Assembly: GCA_047975545.1 (NCBI GenBank) | Contig: JBKEDS010000015.1 | Span: forward strand, 49,843 to 113,842 | Reading direction: 5' to 3' | Source of the DNA: JBKEDS01 sp047975545 | Lineage (GTDB): Bacteria > Bacteroidota > Bacteroidia > Flavobacteriales > Flavobacteriaceae | Length of the DNA stretch: 64,000 nt | Shown here: positions 7,154-13,711 of the stretch, in pieces | Position numbering within the stretch: position 1 is the stretch's first letter | How the letters are laid out: every line of letters starts with the position of its first letter | Translations under genes and position numbers: made by a program | The notes under the pieces: generated by a model | What the model saw: the letters and a program-made list of their open reading frames with translations, nothing else | The model's database searches: none | What the model was told of the DNA's origin: nothing

Positions 7154-9916
7154 TTGATTAAAAGAGTTTTACTGTTAGCGTTGTTTTTCGTGTCGGCAAC
7201 ATCTTTGTTTGCGCAAAAATTTACTTTAGAAGGTATTGTGTCTAATCCCGATGCCGCCATGTTGGAAGGTGCAACGGTTTACGTGCAAAGCATAACCGAC
7301 AGTGTGCCTATTGCATACAGTATAACCAATAAAAAGGGCGAATTTTCACTACAAGTCAATACCGAAAACGAAAAAAAAGCCATATTCAACATTGCTTATC
7401 TTGGATATAAACCTTACCAAAAAACTATCGATGTGCCTACTTCGGAAAAAATGGATATGGGCGTGGTAATTTTAGAAAATTTGGTTGAAGAGCTAAACGT
7501 GGTTTCCATAATAGGCAAAGCACCGCCCGTAATTATTAAGAAGGATACCATAGAATATAATGCCGATAGCTTTAAAACCATGCCCAACGACAAAGTTGAA
7601 GATTTGCTTAAAAAACTCCCCGGTGTAGAAATAGATATGGATGGCGTAATAACGGTAAATGGCATAGAAGTAGAAGCGGTTAATGTGGACGGTATGCGGT
7701 TTTTTGGCGAAAAAAGTGGCGAAATTGCCATAAAAAACATACCCAGTAACGCCGTAAGCAAGGTACAGGTTACCGATTATAAAACCGATTTACAAAAGTT
7801 TACGGGCGAAGAGTCCGATTCCGGAACCAAGGAAATAAACCTGAAAATTAAAAAAGGCCAAAACAAAGCCTATTTTGGCGATGTAAACCTGGGTTACGGC
7901 ACCGACGAAAAATATCAGGCCAATGCCAACTTGTTTCAACTTGTCGACGGCAAGCAATTGGGGCTTATCATGGGCTCCAACAATATTAACATGTCCCGGG
8001 GCTTTAATGCCCTGCCGGCAGCCGAATCGAGTAACGGCTATATAGAATCCGATTTTATAGGCGCTAATTTTTCCAAAGGCCGTTGGGACGAAACCCAAGT
8101 TAACGCCAATTACCGATACAGCACCCAAAGCCGCGACAATGCCCAAAAAAGCTATACCGAACATTTTTTGCCCAACCGCAATTATACCACCAATGCCACC
8201 ACAAACAGCTATAACGATTCCGATAGCCATAACGGTGGGGCCGATTTGCGGTTTGTAATAAAACCAAAAAATACAAACTCAAGGAATAACGTTAGGATTT
8301 CCAATAAAATCGATTTTAACGCTTCCAACAACGATGCTGCATCTACCACCGATCGGGTTTCGGAATATGCCAATGGCGACTTGGTAAGTACCTATTTTTC
8401 AACCAATAGTAATTCGGGCTCCAATTATTCCATTTCAAACGATTTTAGTGTGTCGTCCTTGGTAGGCAGTAAAAGGGACTATTTTAATTTGGGGGTGAAA
8501 ACAACTTTCGATAAACAAGATGCCGATGGTAAACGCTACTCCAAAAACCATTTGGAAAGTACGGGTGAAGATGTTGTACAAGACCAAATTTCAAACACCA
8601 ATAACTCCGGAACGGTTGTAAACCTTTATGGTAGGTTGAGCAAGGAAATTTTTGATGGCTTTAGGCTTATTCCCGAATACAGCGCCACGGTAAACTCGCA
8701 AAAGGACGAAAAATCTATTTACGATAAAGACGAAAACAGCACCGATTACAACAATTTCAACACCAACATAAGCAACCATAGCCGTTACATTGTAACACGG
8801 TTGCGCCCCTCGTTGCGCCTGCGTTATGATATTAATGAAATTAGAATAGAATTGGAAGGCGCCTACATTAACACCTTTAGAAAGTACGATGATAATATTA
8901 TAGAAGACCGCGACTTTAAAAATGATTTTAAATATTTAACCTATTCGGGAAGGATACGCTATCGTGACGAAAAAGGCTATAAAAACATTTCGTTAAATTA
9001 TAACCAAAATGTTAACTTACCTTCTATGTCGCAATTGCAACCCGTACCCGATGTTAGCAATATTACCAGTATTGTAACGGGAAACCCCGATTTAGAACCC
9101 GAAATTAGCCATGATATCGATTTTCGTTACCAAAACAATATAGCCTATAACAATATTAATATTTCGGGCGAGGCCAAAGCCGAATTTGTAAACAACAAAA
9201 TATCCAATGCCACCATAACCGATGCCGATTTAATTAGATACACCACCTATAAAAACATCGATGGCGATTATAGCTTTTCGGGCAATGCCGGCATTTCCAA
9301 AACCTATTACAACAAAAAAACCAATTTCAATATTAATTTAAAACTTTTTGGTACGTACAAAAACATCAACTCCATACAAAACGGTATCGATTTTACGGCA
9401 AAAACCAATACTATTAGGCCTTCGGTTGCGGTAGGGTATTCCTACGATAAAAAAATCGATTTAAATTTGGCGTATAACTACGGCATGACCAATACTAAAT
9501 ACGATACCGATATTTACGACGACAACGACTTTTTTGTGCAAAACGTCAGGTTCGAATCGTCTGTTTATTTTCTTAAAAATGCCTTCTTCAGCAATAAACT
9601 ATCCTATCGCTACAACAGTAAGGTAGGCGACGATTTCGATGGCGCAGCCCTGTTCTGGAATGCCGGCCTTGGCGTGCAATTATGGAACGAAAAAGCTACC
9701 CTAACCCTTGTAGGCTACGATATTTTGGGCAAAAACAACGGCTATTCCCGTACGGTTACCGAAACCGCCATTCGCGATGTTGAAAACAAAATTTTGGAAC
9801 AGTATTTTATGCTTACGTTTGTATATAAGTTCGGGCGTTTTGCTGGTCAGAATATGAATGTTGGAAATGGCGGATTTAACCGAGGACAAGGCGGGCCGCC
9901 ACGCCGCCGTAATTAA
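7154..9916 (+). CDS. Outer-membrane beta-barrel protein with carboxypeptidase-like N-terminal domain
   Basis: A 920-residue secreted protein: signal peptide (residues 1-20, KRVLLLALFFVSATSLFAQ), a carboxypeptidase-regulatory-like domain (about 24-105), a plug-like section (about 115-225, LLKKLPGVEIDMDG), then a long barrel with alternating aromatic and polar strands and a terminal aromatic strand FMLTFVYKFGRF. The tail is Gly/Arg-rich (GQGGPPRRRN). This is the OMP_b-brl_3 / TonB-receptor-like architecture common in Flavobacteriia. It has no recognisable TonB box or SusD partner, so a transport substrate cannot be named. The start is a TTG at 7154; the nearby ATG at 7143 is out of frame. Confident on type, not on substrate. 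Confidence 0.85.
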   Translation: MIKRVLLLALFFVSATSLFAQKFTLEGIVSNPDAAMLEGATVYVQSITDSVPIAYSITNKKGEFSLQVNTENEKKAIFNIAYLGYKPYQKTIDVPTSEKMDMGVVILENLVEELNVVSIIGKAPPVIIKKDTIEYNADSFKTMPNDKVEDLLKKLPGVEIDMDGVITVNGIEVEAVNVDGMRFFGEKSGEIAIKNIPSNAVSKVQVTDYKTDLQKFTGEESDSGTKEINLKIKKGQNKAYFGDVNLGYGTDEKYQANANLFQLVDGKQLGLIMGSNNINMSRGFNALPAAESSNGYIESDFIGANFSKGRWDETQVNANYRYSTQSRDNAQKSYTEHFLPNRNYTTNATTNSYNDSDSHNGGADLRFVIKPKNTNSRNNVRISNKIDFNASNNDAASTTDRVSEYANGDLVSTYFSTNSNSGSNYSISNDFSVSSLVGSKRDYFNLGVKTTFDKQDADGKRYSKNHLESTGEDVVQDQISNTNNSGTVVNLYGRLSKEIFDGFRLIPEYSATVNSQKDEKSIYDKDENSTDYNNFNTNISNHSRYIVTRLRPSLRLRYDINEIRIELEGAYINTFRKYDDNIIEDRDFKNDFKYLTYSGRIRYRDEKGYKNISLNYNQNVNLPSMSQLQPVPDVSNITSIVTGNPDLEPEISHDIDFRYQNNIAYNNINISGEAKAEFVNNKISNATITDADLIRYTTYKNIDGDYSFSGNAGISKTYYNKKTNFNINLKLFGTYKNINSIQNGIDFTAKTNTIRPSVAVGYSYDKKIDLNLAYNYGMTNTKYDTDIYDDNDFFVQNVRFESSVYFLKNAFFSNKLSYRYNSKVGDDFDGAALFWNAGLGVQLWNEKATLTLVGYDILGKNNGYSRTVTETAIRDVENKILEQYFMLTFVYKFGRFAGQNMNVGNGGFNRGQGGPPRRRN

Positions 9917-9951
9917 TCGGGCAAAACCACCTCGTATTTCATATAAAATCG

Positions 9952-9959
9952 TATATTTG
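9952..9959 (+). promoter_or_regulatory. Candidate -7 element for guaB
   Basis: TATATTTG matches TAnnTTTG, 26 nt before the guaB start codon. There is no clear -33 TTG at the usual spacing. Confidence 0.5.
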
Positions 9960-9985
9960 CACGCAATTATAACCTAATTGCAATT

Positions 9986-11458
9986 ATGATCGCACACCAA
10001 AATAAAATAATGGGCGAAGGACTAACCTACGACGATGTCCTTTTAGTACCCGCATTTTCCGAAGTCTTACCACGGGAAGTTAATATTAAAACCAAGTTTA
10101 CACGCAACATAACCATAAACGTACCAATAATTTCGGCGGCTATGGATACCGTTACCGAAAGCAAAATGGCCATTGCCATGGCCCAGGAAGGCGGTATCGG
10201 GGTACTGCACAAAAATATGACTATTGAGGAGCAAGCCCTAAAAGTTAGAAAGGTTAAGCGTGCCGAAAGCGGTATGATTCTGGACCCTGTAACCCTGCCC
10301 TTAACGGCCACCGTTTTGGATGCCAAACTTAGCATGTCCGAAAATAGTATAGGCGGTATTCCTATTGTAGATGTGGACGGTACTTTAAAAGGTATTGTAA
10401 CCAATCGCGATTTGCGTTTCGAGCATGATAAAAATCGCCCTATTGTTGAGGTTATGACCAGTAAGGATTTAGTTACGGCGCCTGCGGGAACGTCCTTAAA
10501 AGATGCCGAAGCTATTCTCCAAAAACATAAAATAGAAAAACTACTTATTGTTGACGAAAATTTTAAGCTATCGGGCTTAATAACCTTCCGTGATATTACC
10601 AAACTAACCCAAAAACCCATAGCCAATAAAGACGAATTTGGCCGTTTGCGCGTAGCTGCCGCATTAGGCGTAACCGCCGATGCCGTAGAACGTGCCGAAG
10701 CCCTTGTAAATGCCGGGGTCGATGCCGTTATTATCGATACGGCGCATGGCCATACCAAAGGGGTTGTAAACGTTTTAAAGGCGGTAAAAGCCAAATTTCC
10801 AAAACTGGAAGTAGTGGTTGGTAATATTGCCACCGCCGAAGCTGCCAAATATTTGGTTGAGGCTGGTGCCGATGCCGTAAAAGTGGGTATTGGCCCAGGT
10901 TCTATTTGTACTACCCGGGTAGTGGCAGGCGTTGGATTCCCGCAATTTTCTGCAGTTTTGGAAGTTGCCGCCGCCATTAAAGGCTCCGGTGTTCCCGTAA
11001 TTGCCGATGGCGGTATTCGCTATACCGGCGATATACCAAAGGCCATTGCAGCAGGGGCGGATAGTGTTATGCTGGGCTCATTATTGGCGGGTACAAAAGA
11101 ATCGCCGGGCGAAACCATAATTTACGAAGGCCGTAAGTTTAAATCGTATCGGGGCATGGGGTCGGTAGAAGCCATGAAACAAGGCAGCAAGGACCGCTAT
11201 TTTCAAGATGTGGAGGACGATATTAAAAAGCTCGTACCCGAAGGCATTGTAGGCCGTGTGCCGTACAAAGGCGATTTGTTCGAGAGTATCCACCAATTTG
11301 TTGGCGGTTTGCGTGCCGGAATGGGCTATTGCGGCGCCAAGGATATTGCAACCTTAAAGGAAACCGGACGGTTTGTTAAAATTACGGCAAGCGGCATTAA
11401 CGAAAGCCATCCGCATGATGTTACCATAACCAAGGAGTCGCCCAATTATTCGAGGTAG
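9986..11458 (+). CDS. guaB: IMP dehydrogenase
   Basis: A 490-residue, full-length enzyme that oxidises IMP to XMP with NAD, the committed step of GMP synthesis. Seen: GLTYDDVLLVPAFSEVLPR at 12-30, a pair of CBS domains at about 95-205 (GMILDPVTL and EVMTSKDLVT), the catalytic loop GPGSICTTRVVAGVG with Cys308, the glycine-rich IADGGIRYTGD, and the mobile flap MGSVEAMKQGSKDRYFQ. All key residues are present. It has its own promoter-like element and is followed by a hairpin terminator at 11591-11622, with a dispersed repeat between stop codon and terminator. Confidence 0.97.
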   Translation: MIAHQNKIMGEGLTYDDVLLVPAFSEVLPREVNIKTKFTRNITINVPIISAAMDTVTESKMAIAMAQEGGIGVLHKNMTIEEQALKVRKVKRAESGMILDPVTLPLTATVLDAKLSMSENSIGGIPIVDVDGTLKGIVTNRDLRFEHDKNRPIVEVMTSKDLVTAPAGTSLKDAEAILQKHKIEKLLIVDENFKLSGLITFRDITKLTQKPIANKDEFGRLRVAAALGVTADAVERAEALVNAGVDAVIIDTAHGHTKGVVNVLKAVKAKFPKLEVVVGNIATAEAAKYLVEAGADAVKVGIGPGSICTTRVVAGVGFPQFSAVLEVAAAIKGSGVPVIADGGIRYTGDIPKAIAAGADSVMLGSLLAGTKESPGETIIYEGRKFKSYRGMGSVEAMKQGSKDRYFQDVEDDIKKLVPEGIVGRVPYKGDLFESIHQFVGGLRAGMGYCGAKDIATLKETGRFVKITASGINESHPHDVTITKESPNYSR

Positions 11459-11468
11459 CTTCAAATTA

Positions 11469-11583
11469 ATGAAACACCCATTATTAAGATTTAATCACAC
11501 AGCGGGATGTTAATTTGGGTGTTCCATGCCTGCACTGAGCTTGACGAAGTGTGACCATTAAAAACAATAAATATTAGCACATG
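11469..11583 (+). repeat. Dispersed repeat family 1, copy A (carries a 23 bp insert)
   Basis: Begins ATGAAACACCCA and ends CACATG before AAA, like the copies at 31767 and 50757. Internal inverted arms ATGAAACACCCA and TGGGTGTTCCAT match at 11 of 12 positions around a roughly 35 nt loop. Unlike the other copies it is interrupted at 11528-11550 by a 23 bp unit containing ACTGAGCTTGACGAAG. No protein-coding gene follows; the ATGAAA at the right end opens only a 14-codon frame that runs into a terminator hairpin. Confidence 0.8.
11528..11550 (+). repeat. Short mobile-looking unit (DNA motif CTGAGCTTGACGAAG), copy 1
   Basis: Contains CTGCACTGAGCTTGACGAAG. Comparison with repeat copies B and C shows that this segment is absent there, so it interrupts the family 1 repeat between CAT and GTGACC. 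A near-identical unit, inverted, interrupts a family 2 repeat at 46402-46423. Confidence 0.75.
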
Positions 11584-11590
11584 AAAGTAA

Positions 11591-11622
11591 AAAGGGGTAT
11601 CAATTATGATACCCTTTGTTTT
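11591..11622 (+). terminator. Hairpin terminator downstream of guaB
   Basis: AAAGGGGTATC and GATACCCTTT pair around the loop AATTAT, followed by GTTTTT. It lies about 130 bp after the guaB stop, beyond the repeat, and could also serve mazG, which ends at 11649 on the opposite strand. Confidence 0.7.
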
Positions 11623-11648
11623 TAAGTTGAAAGCAGTATTATGCTGTT

Positions 11649-12422
11649 TTAAAGCGCCTTGGCTTCTTCCCAAAACACATCCATTTCGGCCAGGGTCATA
11701 TCTTTTAGCGGTTTGTTTAAGGCTTTGGCTTTTTCTTCAAGATAGGTAAAGCGTTTTTTAAATTTTTTATTGGTGCGTTCCAAAGCGTTTTCGGGGTTTA
11801 TGTTTAAAAACCGGGCATAGTTGACCATGGCGAACAATACATCGCCAAACTCGCTTTCCATACGGTCCTTATTGCCTTTGTTTAATTCTTCTTTAAATTC
11901 GATTAGTTCTTCTTCTACTTTTTCCCAAACTTGGTCGGGGTGTTCCCAATCGAAACCCACGCCCGCTACTTTTTCCTGTATGCGGTTGGCTTTTACCAAA
12001 GCGGGCAGGTTGTTGGGCACGCCTTCCAAAACGCTTTTTTTGCCTTCTTTTAGTTTTAGGTTTTCCCAGTTGCGCTTCACGTCGTTTTCGTTTTCAACTT
12101 TTACGTTGCCGTAAATATGCGGGTGGCGGCTGATTAGCTTTTCGCATATACCGTTGCATACATCGGCTATGTCAAAATGGTTTGTTTCGCTTCCTATTTT
12201 GGCGTAGAATACGATGTGAAGCAGCACATCTCCCAGTTCTTTTTTAACCTCTTCCAAATCGTTGTCCAAAATGGCATCGCCCAGTTCGTAGGTTTCCTCT
12301 ATGGTTAAGTGGCGTAGGGTTTCCATGGTTTGCTTTTTGTCCCACGGGCATTTTTCCCTTAGGTCGTCCATAATATCCAACAATCGGTTAAAGGCTTGTA
12401 ATTGGGTTGGTCTTGAGTTCAT
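11649..12422 (-). CDS. mazG: Nucleoside triphosphate pyrophosphohydrolase MazG
   Basis: A 257-residue protein with the two-domain MazG layout, converting NTPs to NMP and pyrophosphate as a house-cleaning enzyme. Seen: start region NRLLDIMDDLREKCPWDKKQT, the EExxE metal motif EETYELGDAI near 47 with the ELGDVLLHIVFYAKI partner near 66-80, and a second set (EEELIEFKEEL, ESEFGDVLFAMVNYARF) near 170-200. C-terminal NKKFKKRF is typical. Both metal-binding sets are intact. Likely a single-gene unit; the upstream side is a repeat-containing intergenic region. Confidence 0.94.
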   Translation of the reverse strand: MNSRPTQLQAFNRLLDIMDDLREKCPWDKKQTMETLRHLTIEETYELGDAILDNDLEEVKKELGDVLLHIVFYAKIGSETNHFDIADVCNGICEKLISRHPHIYGNVKVENENDVKRNWENLKLKEGKKSVLEGVPNNLPALVKANRIQEKVAGVGFDWEHPDQVWEKVEEELIEFKEELNKGNKDRMESEFGDVLFAMVNYARFLNINPENALERTNKKFKKRFTYLEEKAKALNKPLKDMTLAEMDVFWEEAKAL

Positions 12423-12467
12423 AAAAAGAGTTTCAGAAATAATAAATTGCTTAATATTTTAAAATAG

Positions 12468-12591
12468 TGCTATGTCAATTCTGAATTTAGCATAGAGATT
12501 GCTTCGTCGTCGTGCCTCTTTCTCGCAATGACGTCATTGCGACGACAGCGGAAGAAGCAATCCCATCCGTCAATTTTAATTTAACATAACA
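12468..12591 (+). mobile_element. MITE-like hairpin element, copy 1
   Basis: A 124 bp element with ends TGCTATGT and ACATAACA (8 bp inverted, one mismatch), flanked by a perfect 4 bp direct repeat ATAG (12464-12467 and 12592-12595). It contains ATTGCTTC/GAAGCAAT arms and a perfect 20 bp palindrome TCGCAATGACGTCATTGCGA at the centre. No coding capacity. A second copy in the same orientation is at 13580-13704. Confidence 0.8.
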
Positions 12592-12719
12592 ATAGAGAAG
12601 TATTAAAATAGTTGTTTAATGCGTTTGTAAAATTAAGAAATTTATTGGACTACTGTTCCTTCAATGTACATTACGCTAAAAGGAGGTTTGTATTGCATGA
12701 TTATATATATGTGTTGTAT

Positions 12720-12749
12720 TTGCACAAAACAAACTTCATGCTACCTTTG
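12720..12749 (+). promoter_or_regulatory. Promoter of the HigB/HigA locus
   Basis: TTG at 12720-12722 and TACCTTTG at 12742-12749 are separated by 19 bp, the ideal Bacteroidetes pattern, 24 nt before the toxin start codon. Confidence 0.65.
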
Positions 12750-12750
12750 G

Positions 12751-12761
12751 CGTTAGTAACG
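12751..12761 (+). promoter_or_regulatory. Candidate operator for HigA autoregulation
   Basis: CGTTAGTAACG is an inverted repeat with 5 bp arms, sitting at the expected transcription start. HigA-type antitoxins commonly repress their own promoter; this site is an inference from position and symmetry. Confidence 0.4.
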
Positions 12762-12773
12762 TAAAAAAGAATT

Positions 12774-13042
12774 ATGATAAAATCGTTTGGTTCGAAAGAG
12801 GCTGAAAAATATGGAACGGTATCCGAGTAAAAAAAATGCCGATTAAAATACAGAATGTTGGACGTCGGAAATTAAGAATGCTCAACAACTCGCAAGATAT
12901 TGCGGATTTGCGGATTCCACCGTCCAACCGACTCGAAAAACTAAACGAATTTTACAGCATAAGGATTAACAAACAATGGCGAATAATATTTCAATGGGAC
13001 AACGGAAACGCAAGAGAAGTTGAAATAATCGACTATTATTAA
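12774..13042 (+). pseudogene. HigB-type toxin gene with a 1 nt frameshift
   Basis: HigB/RelE-type toxins are ribosome-associated mRNA interferases. Translation from the ATG at 12774 gives MIKSFGSKEAEKYGTVSE then a stop. If one A is added to the A5 run at about 12805-12809, the frame reads EKIWNGIRVKKMPIKIQNV and continues without a break through RRKLRMLNN, IPPSNRLEKL, YSIRINKQWRI and EVEIIDYY, a full HigB of about 90 residues. As it stands only an internal ATG at 12836 could give a 68-residue N-terminally truncated form. A sequencing error in the homopolymer is possible. The promoter and partner gene are intact, so loss of toxin may be recent or the frameshift may be phase-variable. Confidence 0.8.
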
Positions 13043-13054
13043 AAAATAGAGAAA

Positions 13055-13327
13055 ATGGAAAAATTGACAAATGTACATCCTGGCGAAGTTTTGAACTTTG
13101 AGTTTCTTGAACCTCTCGAAATTTCGGCTTACCGACTTTCAAAAGACCTAAAAATTCCTCAAACAAGGATTTCAGAGATTATAAAAGGCAGACGTAGGAT
13201 AACAGCAGACACAGCTCTTCGATTAAGCAAATATTTTGGAAATTCCGCCAAGTTTTGGCTTGGTATTCAAGACGATTATGACATTGAAGAAGAACGAACG
13301 GAGAAAAAGCCGAACTGGATGGAATAG
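13055..13327 (+). CDS. HigA family antitoxin
   Basis: A 90-residue XRE-type DNA-binding protein that would neutralise HigB and repress the locus. Seen: NVHPGEVLNFEFLEPLEISAYRL, helix-turn-helix SAYRLSKDLKIPQTRISEIIKGRR (about 28-51), then the family tail TADTALRLSKYFGNSAKFWLGIQDDYD. Full length for the family (VapI/HigA). It begins 12 bp after the toxin stop, so it is translated from the same message. The gene is intact although the toxin is not. The locus lies between two copies of a MITE-like element. Confidence 0.9.
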   Translation: MEKLTNVHPGEVLNFEFLEPLEISAYRLSKDLKIPQTRISEIIKGRRRITADTALRLSKYFGNSAKFWLGIQDDYDIEEERTEKKPNWME

Positions 13328-13353
13328 AAAAATTTGAAAATAAAAACGTTGCC

Positions 13354-13422
13354 TAAAACAATGTATAACTACAATTACGGCGGATTCGGCTAAGTCCGAA
13401 TCCACTCGAAATTAGTATATCC
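13354..13422 (-). repeat. Accessory-gene boundary sequence with perfect hairpin
   Basis: Contains TGCCTAAAACAATGTATA, similar to the sequence after the DUF6090 gene at 1216, then a perfect hairpin GGATTCGG-CTAAGT-CCGAATCC (13382-13403), and on the minus strand GGATATACT plus GAGTGGATTCGGA, matching 593-620. It may act as a terminator-like structure or be a cassette boundary. Confidence 0.45.
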
Positions 13423-13535
13423 ATTTACAAAATGGATTTTTAAAAGAGATTAAAGATAAGAGTGAATTAATACAATTCGGGTATTTGAATAAAGACCACT
13501 TATTTTAGGGTTCTTATTGTTTTTTTAAAACAAAA

Positions 13536-13560
13536 AATCCAGCCGAATTAGCTGGATTTC
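13536..13560 (-). terminator. Hairpin terminator, probably of the aconitase gene
   Basis: AATCCAGC and GCTGGATT pair around a 7 nt loop; on the minus strand the hairpin is followed by a T run. It is 150 bp past the aconitase stop because the MITE-like element lies between. Confidence 0.65.
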
Positions 13561-13579
13561 TTATATGATTGTTTACTAC

Positions 13580-13704
13580 TGTTATGTCAATCATTAAATT
13601 TAATATAGAGATTGCTTCGTCGTCGTGCCTCCTTCTCGCAATGACGTCATTGCGACGACAACGGAGGAAGCAATCTCATCCGTCAATTTTAATTTAACAT
13701 AACA
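13580..13704 (+). mobile_element. MITE-like hairpin element, copy 2
   Basis: A 125 bp element with perfect 8 bp terminal inverted repeats TGTTATGT/ACATAACA, internal GAGATTGCTTC/GAAGCAATCTC arms, and the same central 20 bp palindrome as copy 1. Flanks CTAC and CTGC differ at one base and may be a decayed 4 bp target duplication. Same orientation as 12468-12591. Confidence 0.8.
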
Positions 13705-13711
13705 CTGCATG

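Noticed and set aside
12468..12591. CRISPR-like repeat arrangement
   Set aside because: The two copies are about 1 kb apart with a gene pair between; there are no regularly spaced repeats or cas genes.
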